A stretch of DNA of 25,984 bases, taken from positions 1 to 25,984 of the forward strand of contig JAPDQY010000082.1 of the NCBI GenBank assembly GCA_034505235.1. Direction: 5' to 3'. The DNA is from Coneutiohabitans thermophilus (GTDB lineage: Bacteria; Zhuqueibacterota; Zhuqueibacteria; Zhuqueibacterales; Zhuqueibacteraceae). A model generated the notes under the pieces. The model was not told the origin of the DNA. It ran no database searches and saw nothing but the letters and a program-made list of their open reading frames with translations. The translations under genes were made by a program, and so were the position numbers. Below are positions 17,491-25,859 of this stretch, piece after piece; position 1 is the stretch's first letter; each line of letters starts with the position of its first letter.

Positions 17491-18777
17491 TCAATTTGGA
17501 ATTTTGCCGCTCACCACGATCCGGCCGCTGCTGGCGGGCGGAATCAGCGGCGCGACGAACACCGGCGGCTCCTGCAGCGTCGCGGTGGTGGCCTCCAGAT
17601 GGCGCTGCTGCAGCGCCTCCGCCGGATCGAGCTGTGCCAGCGTCAGCAGTTCCGTCTCACCCGCCATCGGTGTCGTGAGGGCCTCCAACTGCTGCCGCGC
17701 TGCCTGGAAACCGGGGTCCAGACGCAGGGCCTCGCTGAAGGCGGCCTGCGCCTGCGGAATTTTCAGGCTGTCGGCGAAGTCCAAACCGCGGCAGAAGGCC
17801 ACAAAGGCGAGCGTGCTTTCGGTGGGAAGTTTCTGGATGGCGTCGCGCTCACTCACACTCAGCTTGATGCCGAGCTGCTGAATCAGCGCGAAGGCGAGTT
17901 GCTTTTCGAGCTGCAGAATGTCACTCAAACGGCCGCTGACACGCACGGTTTTGGCCACCAGCTCGCTGGTGGCGGATTGGATGATGCCGGCATCCAACTG
18001 CAGACTGGAAGTGCCCAACGCCGTGGCGCCGCCGATCACCACGCGCTCGGCGCCCAGAATGCGGCCGGCGCGTGGCGCGGTGAAACCATCATACAACTGC
18101 GCCGGCGTGGCGGAAATCTCATGGAGCAGCACCTCCAACTTGGTGCGTTCCACCAGGCGCAGTTTGTTGACCTTGCCCAAATCCGTGGTGAGCATGGCGG
18201 CCAGACCCTTGAGCAGCGGATTCCATTCCGCGCGCTCGGAAACATTGCGGAAATAAAGCACGGCCACGGTGTTGGCCGCCGGCCGCGTCAGCGTGCGCGA
18301 CTGTTCCTCCTGCAGAGCCTTCTGAATCTCCTGCTCGGCGAGCTGCAGGGCCAGCCGGCTCATGCGGGCCTGCACCTGCCGGCCGAGAGGATCGAACAGC
18401 GGCCGCGGCCGGTAGGCACCATAAGCCGCCAGCGCCTCGGCATATCTGCCCTGCTGCTCGTGAACATAGCCGATGAAAAAAAGCGTGCGACCGTCCGCCG
18501 GCTGCAGCCGGCGGGCGCGCTCCAGCGCCGCCAGTGCCCGCTCAAAATCACGCAGGTGAAAATACGCCACGCCCAGCTCGCGAAAGCGTGCGGCGTCGCG
18601 CGGATTGTTCTGTGCCGCGGCCAGCAGGGCCTGCGCTGCGTGTTCGAAGTCGCCGCGGTTGAATGCCGCCCGGCCCTTGCGCAAATGCGCATCGCCACAG
18701 CCGAGTTGAACCGCCGCCAGCAACCACACCACTGCCGGCCCGCCGAGCCTGCCCGGAATAATTTTCAAAGCCCTCAC
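17491..18777 (-). CDS. CsgG-like/TPR lipoprotein (second of a tandem pair)
   Basis: The 428-residue protein has a signal peptide with a plausible lipid cysteine C27 (VVWLLAAVQLGC; the -3 position is Gln, so the lipobox is imperfect). Residues about 29-125 are three TPR-like repeats (RGDFEHAAQALLAAA, RDFERALAALERARRLQP, QGRYAEALAAYGAY). Residues about 170-300 match the CsgG-type domain: VAVLYFRNVSERAEWNPLLK, GLAAMLTTDLGKVNKLRLVE, RTKLEVLLHEI. The C-terminus carries a further TPR-like unit (AQAAFSEALRLDPGFQAARQ). CsgG family proteins form or associate with outer-membrane export assemblies, but most such TPR fusions are uncharacterised. It lies 5 bp after its paralogue and 26 bp before the barrel gene. 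Confidence 0.8.
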   Translation of the reverse strand: MRALKIIPGRLGGPAVVWLLAAVQLGCGDAHLRKGRAAFNRGDFEHAAQALLAAAQNNPRDAARFRELGVAYFHLRDFERALAALERARRLQPADGRTLFFIGYVHEQQGRYAEALAAYGAYRPRPLFDPLGRQVQARMSRLALQLAEQEIQKALQEEQSRTLTRPAANTVAVLYFRNVSERAEWNPLLKGLAAMLTTDLGKVNKLRLVERTKLEVLLHEISATPAQLYDGFTAPRAGRILGAERVVIGGATALGTSSLQLDAGIIQSATSELVAKTVRVSGRLSDILQLEKQLAFALIQQLGIKLSVSERDAIQKLPTESTLAFVAFCRGLDFADSLKIPQAQAAFSEALRLDPGFQAARQQLEALTTPMAGETELLTLAQLDPAEALQQRHLEATTATLQEPPVFVAPLIPPASSGRIVVSGKIPN

Positions 18778-18782
18778 TCCGC

Positions 18783-19820
18783 CTAGCTTTTTTGGAAGGT
18801 CTGCAACAGGCTCAGTTTCTCTCTCGCCATCTTGAAGGATGGCGCCAGCTTCAATGTTTTGGTGAGCATGGCCTGCGCCTCCTGGTAGCGCCCCTGATCC
18901 AGCATGTTGAGCGCCTCGGAATACGCCATGGCGGCCTCCAGCGGTATCTCCTTGTGCCGCAACCGCTCGAGGTTCTCCTCTTCAACCTTGTTCACGGCAA
19001 CATCCAGGTTTTCGCTCACCTTCAGGGCCAGCTTCTTGGCAAGATCCAGCACCTCGTCGGGCGGGCCCTCGACAAAATCGGTCTTGATGATCTCACTGGT
19101 CTCGGTCTTCACCAGCCGCACGTCGATGCGCAGTTTCTTCTCGAGCTTCATGAAGCTGCCGATCAACACCGATTGCGCGCCCAGCAGCTTGCCGACACGC
19201 ACCGCAAAGTCGGGGTTGACCAGCGGCTGGCCCTGCACCGTGGCCTCGCTGCGCTGAATTTCCTCGAGAATGAACTGAATGCGCTCGCGCTCCACCACCT
19301 TGAGCTTGGTGAGCGTCGCGAGATTCGTGATCAAAAGGTCCGCCAGCCCCTTGCCGAGATTGGCCACCTTGTCGGCCTCGCTCAGCGAGTTGTTGTCGAA
19401 ATCCAGAATCGCCAGCGTTTTGATGCCGGCATCGGTCATTTGCCAGTAATTGCCCAGCACCTGCTTCCGCGCCGTCAGCCAGCTCCGCATCACCGCCGGA
19501 TGGCTCAAATAGGAATCGCGCGGCTCGTAGGTGGCATCGAGTTTTAGAATCTCCGCAAAACTGGTTTGCACCCGCGCTTCGTTTTGTTTCGCCACGTTGC
19601 AGAAAGCCAGGAACTCCCATGCCTCGACGCGATCCGACAGCGACAGCGTGGAAGTCGCGAGCAAGGTCTCCAGCAGGGTGATGGCCTCCTCGATGCGGCC
19701 GGCGCGAAAATGCGCCTTGGCCCGCTCCAACTCCTGATTCTCCGCGGCCAGCACCGGCAGCGCCACCAGCATCATCAGCAGAAACCCGCGGCCAAACGAG
19801 TGAACAAAGAAATACTTCAT
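18783..19820 (-). CDS. Periplasmic CsgG-like/TPR protein (first of a tandem pair)
   Basis: The ATG at 19820 is preceded by AGGGAG at good spacing and opens a signal peptide (KYFFVHSFGRGFLLMMLVAL, cleavage near VLAA). The 345-residue product has an N-terminal TPR-like region (residues about 28-95). A CsgG-type domain spans about 134-265: TLAILDFDNNSLSEADKVAN, LGKGLADLLITNLATLTKLK, VVERERIQFILEEI, then LLGAQSVLIGSFMKLEKKLR. A C-terminal TPR unit follows (ALNMLDQGRYQEAQAMLTKT). It is paralogous to the next gene, which has the domains in the same order. It lacks an obvious lipid cysteine, so it may be soluble in the periplasm. It is the first gene of the envelope operon. Confidence 0.85.
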   Translation of the reverse strand: MKYFFVHSFGRGFLLMMLVALPVLAAENQELERAKAHFRAGRIEEAITLLETLLATSTLSLSDRVEAWEFLAFCNVAKQNEARVQTSFAEILKLDATYEPRDSYLSHPAVMRSWLTARKQVLGNYWQMTDAGIKTLAILDFDNNSLSEADKVANLGKGLADLLITNLATLTKLKVVERERIQFILEEIQRSEATVQGQPLVNPDFAVRVGKLLGAQSVLIGSFMKLEKKLRIDVRLVKTETSEIIKTDFVEGPPDEVLDLAKKLALKVSENLDVAVNKVEEENLERLRHKEIPLEAAMAYSEALNMLDQGRYQEAQAMLTKTLKLAPSFKMAREKLSLLQTFQKS

Positions 19821-19879
19821 GGCATCAACTCCCTGGAATTTGTCTTGCCGGGAGGCACCTGCAACCGGCTGAGACAGTT

Positions 19880-19905
19880 CCGGTGTTCCTCCGTGGAACA
19901 ACCGG
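19880..19905 (-). promoter_or_regulatory. Leader hairpin upstream of the envelope operon
   Basis: CCGGTGTTCC-TCCGT-GGAACAACCGG (plus-strand reading) pairs over 10 bp with one bulge, 60-85 bases upstream of the 19820 start. An AT-rich stretch at 19910-19950 just outside it could hold the promoter, so the hairpin would lie in the 5' untranslated leader. Function is unknown. Confidence 0.45.
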
Positions 19906-20260
19906 ACCGGAATAACGCATTGGTAATCAATTATCAAACTTTCGAAACGGTGACTGCAGTGGCCTGAATCATGCGAGATCGAGGGCAAAGCATATGCCAC
20001 CAGGGAAGGAACGGCGAGCTTGCCGGGCTGCCAAATCAGGGGAGTGTGCCGGCGCTTCCCATCGGCTGAAAATGGAGTAGCGCCGCTGTCGTTGCAACCC
20101 TGCTGCGCTGTGCCAGGGGGCAAGTGCATGGTGTGCGTTGCCTTGCGCCCGATCGGATGACCGGCAGGAATCACCGGGCACGGCAAAGGCATTCGTCCGT
20201 GACGCAATTACTCTAAACATTTTTCAGAGAAAAGCAACCGCATTCTCGGCGGGGGAACAA

Positions 20261-20325
20261 GCTCTCGCTAGCGTGTGGAGTAGCGCAGCCAGCCCTGCCT
20301 GCCGAAAAGATGTCGGCATGGCGCC
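20261..20325. repeat. Beta-like repeat, rearranged copy
   Basis: GCTAGCGTGTGGAGTAGCGCA is close to the complement of module beta's end (TGCGCCACTCCACACGTTGCG). It is followed directly by CCAGCCCTGCCTGCCGAAAA and GATGTCGG, which resemble the beta core on the other strand. Two halves of the module are thus joined in opposite orientation. Confidence 0.45.
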
Positions 20326-20451
20326 TTCACCCGTAACTCAGGCATTATGCGGGGGGAGTAAACCACTTCAGCCCCGGCGGCACGGCAGAGGAGGCGTCGG
20401 GATCAGACCCCAAAAATCGAAAAAGAAGTCTCACAAAAAGCGGGAAAATGT

Positions 20452-20517
20452 CTCGCCCACGAAAGCGAAATCCCACGGAAGAAAAGCTTTTTCGGGGGGT
20501 GTATTTTCGCGGGCGAG
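20452..20517. repeat. Module delta with inverted ends
   Basis: CTCGCCCACGAAA (20452-20464) and TTTCGCGGGCGAG (20505-20517) form a 13-bp stem with one mismatch. Bases 20453-20480 are identical over 28 bp to 23366-23393, a copy about 2.9 kb away in another gap on the same strand. Confidence 0.65.
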
Positions 20518-20614
20518 GGAAGGCGACGGTTTCTCCGCAATGACCCTGGCTTTTGATGCAGGACCCTGCCCTCGCAGCAGCCTGATCCCAAAAAAGTGCA
20601 CAGGCGGGCGGCGT

Positions 20615-20643
20615 TTGACTTTGCAGAGAAAGTTGGCTATGTT
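20615..20643 (+). promoter_or_regulatory. Candidate promoter for the dienoyl-CoA reductase gene
   Basis: TTGACT (20615-20620) and TATGTT (20638-20643) lie 17 bp apart, 65 bp upstream of the start codon. This is a good sigma-70-type arrangement. Confidence 0.5.
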
Positions 20644-20708
20644 GCGTTGTCCGTCAAAGCCTCACATCCGCGCAACGCTCATCGCTTTTTCACTCGAGAG
20701 GAAACCGC

Positions 20709-21560
20709 ATGTTCCATCCCCATCTGCTGCAGAACAAATTCGCCCTGATCACTGGCGGCGGCTCGGGTCTGGGCCTGAGCATGGCCAAACGCTTCGCGGA
20801 ACTGGGCGCGACGATCGCAGTCTGCGGCCGCAACGCCGACCGGCTCGCAAAGGCCGGGCAGGAAATCCAACAAGCCGGCAACGGCCGGGAAGCCATCACC
20901 TTCGTCTGCGACGTGCGCGATTATCAGGCGGTGGTGACCGCCATCGACACCCTGGTGGCACAGCACGGCCTGCCGGACATTCTGGTGAACAATGCCGCCG
21001 GCAATTTCCTCGCCGCCACCGAAGATCTGTCGCCGGGCGGCTTTGATGCCGTGGTCAAAATCGTACTTTACGGCACCTTCAATTGCACGCAGGTGCTGGG
21101 AAAAAAATGGATCGCCGCGCACCGCCGCGGCAGCATTCTCAACATCGTCACCACCTACGCCTGGAACGGCTCGGCGTTCGTCGTGCCCTCGGCGTGCGCC
21201 AAGGCCGGCGTGCTGGCGATGACCCGCTCGCTGGCAGTGGAATGGGCGGCATACGGCATCCGCCTGAATGCCATCGCGCCCGGGCCGTTTCCCACCGAAG
21301 GCGCGTGGCAGCGGCTGTTGCCCACCAAAGAAATCGCAGAGCAGGCGCGGCAGCGCATTCCTGCCGGCAGATTCGGCGAGCATCAGGAACTGGCGAATTT
21401 GGCGGTGTTTCTGGTGGCGGAGGGCGTGGATTTCATCACCGGCGAGGTGGTAACCATCGACGGCGGCGAGGCGCTCGCCGGTGCGGGGCAGTTTTCACAG
21501 TTCATTCAGCAGGACCGGGAGCAATTCAAGCGCCTGCTGGCGATGATGCGCGGCAAGTGA
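20709..21560 (+). CDS. 2,4-dienoyl-CoA reductase, DECR1-like SDR
   Basis: The ATG has GAGAGGA about 7 bases upstream. The 283-residue protein is a short-chain dehydrogenase: ALITGGGSGLG cofactor loop (12-22), CDVRD, VNNAAGNF (93-100), and APGPFPTEGAW. The usual YxxxK is replaced by Y150, S161 and K165 in VTTYAW...FVVPSACAKAG. This has the same spacing as the Tyr-Ser-Lys set of mitochondrial DECR1, and the similarity continues through the RIPAGRFGEHQELANLAVFL block. Known DECR1-type enzymes use NADPH to reduce 2,4-dienoyl-CoA during beta-oxidation of unsaturated fatty acids. This is the flavin-free type, unlike E. coli FadH. It has its own promoter and terminator and is probably monocistronic and cytoplasmic. 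Confidence 0.88.
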   Translation: MFHPHLLQNKFALITGGGSGLGLSMAKRFAELGATIAVCGRNADRLAKAGQEIQQAGNGREAITFVCDVRDYQAVVTAIDTLVAQHGLPDILVNNAAGNFLAATEDLSPGGFDAVVKIVLYGTFNCTQVLGKKWIAAHRRGSILNIVTTYAWNGSAFVVPSACAKAGVLAMTRSLAVEWAAYGIRLNAIAPGPFPTEGAWQRLLPTKEIAEQARQRIPAGRFGEHQELANLAVFLVAEGVDFITGEVVTIDGGEALAGAGQFSQFIQQDREQFKRLLAMMRGK

Positions 21561-21584
21561 TTAGTGTCCGTCCAGAAATTTATG

Positions 21585-21624
21585 AACCGCCCGGGCGTCC
21601 GGTGCCGCAGCGCTCGGGCGGGTT
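21585..21624 (+). terminator. Terminator-like hairpin after the reductase gene
   Basis: AACCGCCCGGGCG (21585-21597) pairs with CGCTCGGGCGGGTT (21611-21624) with one bulge and one G-T pair, followed by TGCATTTG. It lies 25 bp after the stop codon. The T-run is short. Confidence 0.6.
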
Positions 21625-21645
21625 TGCATTTGCTCGAAGGTTGGC

Positions 21646-21688
21646 GAAGTCCGACTTGGGCAGATTCGCCTTGCCCAAGTCGGACTTC
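21646..21688. repeat. Perfect 16-bp inverted repeat between convergent genes
   Basis: GAAGTCCGACTTGGGC and GCCCAAGTCGGACTTC flank an 11-base loop. The right arm ends 2 bp before the stop codon end of the dehydrogenase gene. No T-run follows on either side. It may act as an mRNA-end hairpin for that gene or be a mobile repeat. Confidence 0.8.
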
Positions 21689-21689
21689 A

Positions 21690-23147
21690 CTATTTCAGGA
21701 AGGTCATGCGTCGCGTTTCGACATAACCGTCGCCGATTTGCAGCCGGTAGAAGTAAACGCCGCCGGCCTGGCGCCGGCCCGCTTCATCCGAACCATGCCA
21801 CACCACTTCATGCTCGCCCGCGTCCTGCTGCGCCTGCACCAGCCGTTTGATGCGTTCGCCGGCGAGGTTGTAAATGTCCAACACCACCATGGCGGGTTGC
21901 GCCAGGGTGTAGCGGATGGTGGTGGCGGGATTGAAGGGATTGGGATAATTCTGCGCCAACCGCGCCTGCGCGGGCAGAGGCGCAGCCGCAACCGCGGTGA
22001 CGGGAATGGCCTTGAAGCGGTAGAGCCGGCCGTCGAAGGCGCAGAGATACAGTTCATTGTTCTGATCCACGCCAAACGAGGCAATGTTGAGATTGGTATC
22101 AATCAACAGGGAATTGTTGGGCGGGTTCACGCCGTCGTAACGCAGCGCCCAAATACGACCGGAGACGAAATCGCCGTAGATATAGGCGCCAACCAGCGGC
22201 GCGACGCGCGTGCCGCGATAGACATAGCCGCCGGTCACCGACGCACCACTGCTGCGGCCGTAATCCCAAATCGGCAGCGCCAGCCCGCTTTGATTGCAAC
22301 CCGAGGGCGGGTCATAGCAATTTTTGCCCTCCATGATGCGCCAGCCGTAGTTTTTGCCTTTTTCCACAATGTCGATCTCTTCGCGGCTGTTTTGCCCGAC
22401 GTCTGCCAGCCAGAGCCAGCCGGTTTGGGGGTCAAAGCTGAAACGCCAGGGATTGCGGAAGCCCCAGGCGAAAATTTCCTCGCGATAGCCGCTGGTGTTG
22501 CCGACGAAGGGATTGTCCGCCGGAATGCCGTAGTTGCGGCCGCCGGAGGGATTGTCGACGTCGATGCGCAGCAGGTCGCCGAGCAGGGTGCGACGATCCT
22601 GGCCGTTGTTTTGCGGATCCCCGCCCGAGCCGCCATCGCCCATGCCGATGTAGAGGTAACCATCATGTGGCCCGAAGGCGAGCTGTCCGCCGTTGTGATT
22701 TTCATAGGGCTGGTTGATGGTGAGCAGGATGAATTCACTGGCGGCCTCGGCACGGTTGGGATTGCCGGCGCTGACACGGTAGCGCGCGATCACCGTGCGG
22801 CGGGGATTGGCGGCGGTGTAGTTCACATAGAAAAAGCCGTTGCTCTCGTAGTTGGGATGAAACGCCAGACCGAGCAGCCCCTCTTCGTTGCCGCTGTCAT
22901 TGACCCGGCCGCGAATATCGAGAAAGGTGTCGGCGGCGGCAACGCCGGGGGTGTGGGGAAACACGCGAATGACGCCGGCTTGCTCGACCACGAACAGCCG
23001 GTTGCTGCCATCGCCGGCATGTTGCAGATCGACCGGCCGGGTGAAAATCAGGTTGGGAAAGGCGATTTCCAATTCGTATTGTGCCCACAAGGGAGGCGCC
23101 AACCCCAGCAGGAGGCAGCCGACGGCCAGAGTGCATCCTGGTTTCAT
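21690..23147 (-). CDS. Secreted glucose/sorbosone-type dehydrogenase with C-terminal sorting-like domain
   Basis: The ATG at 23147 has AAGGAG at good spacing and opens a signal peptide (MKPGCTLAVGCLLLGLAPPL, cleavage near WAQ). Residues about 30-365 are a soluble aldose sugar dehydrogenase six-bladed propeller: LGLAFHPNYESNGFFYVNYT, ENHNGGQLAFGPHDGYLYIG with probable catalytic H151, MGDGGSGGDPQNNGQDRRTL, and WGFRNPWRFSFDPQTGWLWL. Known relatives oxidise aldoses with PQQ and calcium in the periplasm or outside the cell. Residues about 400-485 begin NYPNPFNPATTIRY and form a FlgD-like/type-A sorting-like module ending ETRRMTFLK, as in proteins of FCB bacteria exported to the surface. Sugar substrate is unknown. 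It faces the reductase gene convergently. Confidence 0.88.
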   Translation of the reverse strand: MKPGCTLAVGCLLLGLAPPLWAQYELEIAFPNLIFTRPVDLQHAGDGSNRLFVVEQAGVIRVFPHTPGVAAADTFLDIRGRVNDSGNEEGLLGLAFHPNYESNGFFYVNYTAANPRRTVIARYRVSAGNPNRAEAASEFILLTINQPYENHNGGQLAFGPHDGYLYIGMGDGGSGGDPQNNGQDRRTLLGDLLRIDVDNPSGGRNYGIPADNPFVGNTSGYREEIFAWGFRNPWRFSFDPQTGWLWLADVGQNSREEIDIVEKGKNYGWRIMEGKNCYDPPSGCNQSGLALPIWDYGRSSGASVTGGYVYRGTRVAPLVGAYIYGDFVSGRIWALRYDGVNPPNNSLLIDTNLNIASFGVDQNNELYLCAFDGRLYRFKAIPVTAVAAAPLPAQARLAQNYPNPFNPATTIRYTLAQPAMVVLDIYNLAGERIKRLVQAQQDAGEHEVVWHGSDEAGRRQAGGVYFYRLQIGDGYVETRRMTFLK

Positions 23148-23347
23148 AAGTCTTGCTCCTTTCGCATGTTCAAAGCAGGGAGTGAAAGACAAGCCGGCAA
23201 ATGTGGCGGCAATATAAAGCCGGGCAGCAGATTTTACAAGCAAAAGACCGGCCACAGGGCCATGCCTCATTTGGTTTCTTCCCATTTAATGGCTATTTTA
23301 AGACGGGCAAGTTTTCCTCCCATGGAAATGAAGTCGTACGGAAAAAG

Positions 23348-23393
23348 CGTTTTCGTGAGAATATTTCGCCCACGAAAGCGAAATCCCACGGAA
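23348..23393. repeat. Module delta, second copy with its own inverted repeat
   Basis: CGTTTTCGTG (23348-23357) and CACGAAAGCG (23371-23380) pair over 9 of 10 bases. The block 23366-23393 is identical to 20453-20480. The gap 23148-23650 has no gene. Confidence 0.6.
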
Positions 23394-23403
23394 AAAATTT
23401 TCA

Positions 23404-23494
23404 AAATTTTTCTGCTCCACCCTTGGGCTGGTTGGGCGCCGCGATCAAACCGGCGTTTCCCGTGGAGAGCATCAATCTGGGTGCAAAATTCAGG
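23404..23494 (-). repeat. Left-end module of the TIR element, minus-oriented copy
   Basis: The complement begins CCTGAATTTTGCACCCAG and continues with TTTGATCGCGGCGCCCAACC. It aligns with 6894-6986 along the whole length with small indels. The other end of the element is not seen here; module delta takes its place. Confidence 0.65.
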
Positions 23495-23496
23495 TT

Positions 23497-23566
23497 GAAA
23501 AATTGATGACATTGGACCTCGTGTCTGCGGCAGGATGCTTGCGCCGCTCCACACGTTACCGAGGGA
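23497..23566 (+). repeat. Module beta, plus-oriented copy
   Basis: GAAAAATTGATGACATTGGAC, a GTCTGCGGCAGGATG core and GCGCCGCTCCACACGTTACC follow the block order of 1549-1620. It abuts the preceding element copy and ends about 85 bp before the threonine dehydrogenase start. Confidence 0.6.
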
Positions 23567-23650
23567 CTAAGAGTGCGCGGGCTTTTCGCCTGCGTGTGCA
23601 TGATTTTTCATTTGTCGGTTCGAGGTGGAACTTTGCTGGAGAACAGCTCC

Positions 23651-24682
<1,032 letters not shown>

Positions 24683-25090
24683 GCCCCGGCACCGGCTTGA
24701 CAGGCAACGAAATCATGTCAGCTTGCCGGCCATTGCTTGCCACGGCGGTGGCGGTGTCGCCGGCTTTTGCCGGACACGATCCTCATGCTCGCAGAAGTTC
24801 CGGCTGTTGAGCAAAAAACTTTCGTCCTGCGGTGGCACACCGTGAGAGTGGAACAAGCTGTGGCCGGGCAAGGGACGCAGGCCGTGTCGCATCCTCCCGC
24901 TGCGCCCGGCGTCGATCCCGCACGCTTCTCCCTCACGGGCAGCGGCGGCGCGACCAGACCCGGCGCAGACAACGCCACCGCAGCGGGTCGGGCTGCCAAG
25001 CGCGAAGATTGAAGATTTTGGAACGCAGGTTTCCTGCCTGCATGGATTGCAGATAATTTGCGTAACGTTTTCCCGAAAAGGAGTCATGAC
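24683..25090. other. 408-bp gap with one hairpin
   Basis: No gene is seen. A hairpin GTGT(CG)CCGGC-TTTT-GCCGG-ACAC at 24754-24777 may end the threonine dehydrogenase transcript, although no T-run follows. A palindromic CAGGTTTCCTG/CCTGCATG stretch near 25026 resembles a module beta core fragment. GATAAT at 25052 could be a -10 box for the next gene. Confidence 0.4.
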
Positions 25091-25807
25091 ATGAAATCGC
25101 TTGTTGGGCGGCTTGCTGCTGCTCTGCTGGGTGGGGGTGTGATGATGCTTGCGTTGCCGGCCGCTGCGCTGGCGCAAAACGGCCAGGCCGGGCTGCACTT
25201 GCTGGCGGGCATTCCCCAGGGTGAGTTTGCTGACAATGTTGACCAGCCGGGTTGGGGCCTCTCCGGCCAGATTGGCTATGCGCCGCAAACCAATCCCTAC
25301 TTCGTGGGGTTGGAAGTGGGATACCTGGTTTATGGCGACAAAAGCCGTTTTGTGCCCTTCAGCAGCACCATTCCCGATGTCATCGTCGAGGTCAACACCA
25401 CCAACAACATCCTGACTGCGCATGCGCTGCTGCGGCTGCAATCGAATGTCGGCACGCTGCGGCCCTATGGCGAGGGCGTGTTCGGCTTGAACTATTTGTT
25501 CACGCGCACGACCATTCGAAATAGCGATTTTTTCACCGCCGAAGTGGCCGGCACCACCAACCAGGATGACGTTGCGCTGAGCTACGGCGGCGGCGGCGGG
25601 GTGATGCTGCGCGTGCACGAGTCCAGCAAACTCGGCCGCACCCGGGAAGTGTTGCTTGATTTGCGGCTGCGCTATCTGGTGGGCGGGGAGGCGGATTATC
25701 TCAATGAAGCGTCGCTGCGGCGGGAAGACGGCGGAATTGGCTATGCGGTCAAACGTTCCAAGACGGATCTTTTTACCATCCAGGTCGGTGCCGTCTTTCG
25801 TTTTTGA
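25091..25807 (+). CDS. Outer-membrane beta-barrel protein (porin-like, small)
   Basis: The ATG at 25091 has AAGGAG 7 bases upstream and opens a clear signal peptide (KSLVGRLAAALLGGGVMMLA, cleavage near ALAQ). The 238-residue product looks like an OmpA/OprF-type eight- to ten-strand barrel: QAGLHLLAGIPQGEF, WGLSGQIGYAP, FVGLEVGYLVYGD, LRPYGEGVFGLNYLF, LSYGGGGGVMLRV, LLDLRLRYLVGGEADY. It ends FTIQVGAVFRF with the terminal Phe of BAM substrates. A GGC run encodes the poly-glycine turn. Function is unknown; it may be structural or a small pore. It stands alone between a 408-bp gap and a terminal hairpin. Confidence 0.82.
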   Translation: MKSLVGRLAAALLGGGVMMLALPAAALAQNGQAGLHLLAGIPQGEFADNVDQPGWGLSGQIGYAPQTNPYFVGLEVGYLVYGDKSRFVPFSSTIPDVIVEVNTTNNILTAHALLRLQSNVGTLRPYGEGVFGLNYLFTRTTIRNSDFFTAEVAGTTNQDDVALSYGGGGGVMLRVHESSKLGRTREVLLDLRLRYLVGGEADYLNEASLRREDGGIGYAVKRSKTDLFTIQVGAVFRF

Positions 25808-25822
25808 ACGCCGGTTCTGTGG

Positions 25823-25848
25823 GGAGGCCGCGCCGGCGCGTGGCCTCC
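25823..25848 (+). terminator. Hairpin after the barrel gene
   Basis: GGAGGCC (25823-25829) pairs with GGCCTCC (25842-25848), with an inner GCG/CGC stem. It lies 16 bp past the stop codon. The following TCTCGAGACTTG has few Ts, so termination strength is uncertain. Confidence 0.5.
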
Positions 25849-25859
25849 TCTCGAGACTT

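Larger units (their letters stand above)
19821..20708. other. 888-bp gene-free divergent gap
   Basis: This gap separates the envelope operon from the dienoyl-CoA reductase gene. It contains the leader hairpin, a beta-like repeat, a delta repeat and a promoter, each listed separately. Long frames crossing it have no start signal or family features. 19950-20250 shows nothing I recognise. Confidence 0.6.

Noticed and set aside
12044..23147. Long plus-strand open frames at 13397-14839, 15008-17470, 17455-18786 and 21564-23498
   Set aside because: They lie antisense to well-supported genes with clear domains and show Gln/His/Arg/Ala-rich composition expected of antisense frames in GC-rich DNA.
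20138..23506. Shared peptide-like string (ENVSPTKAKSHG / ENISPTKAKSHG) in two frames
   Set aside because: It reflects the noncoding 28-bp delta block; frames around it differ and have no start signals.
24830..25060. Riboswitch in the GC-rich leader before the barrel gene
   Set aside because: I could not match any riboswitch core by eye; only short generic stems are visible.
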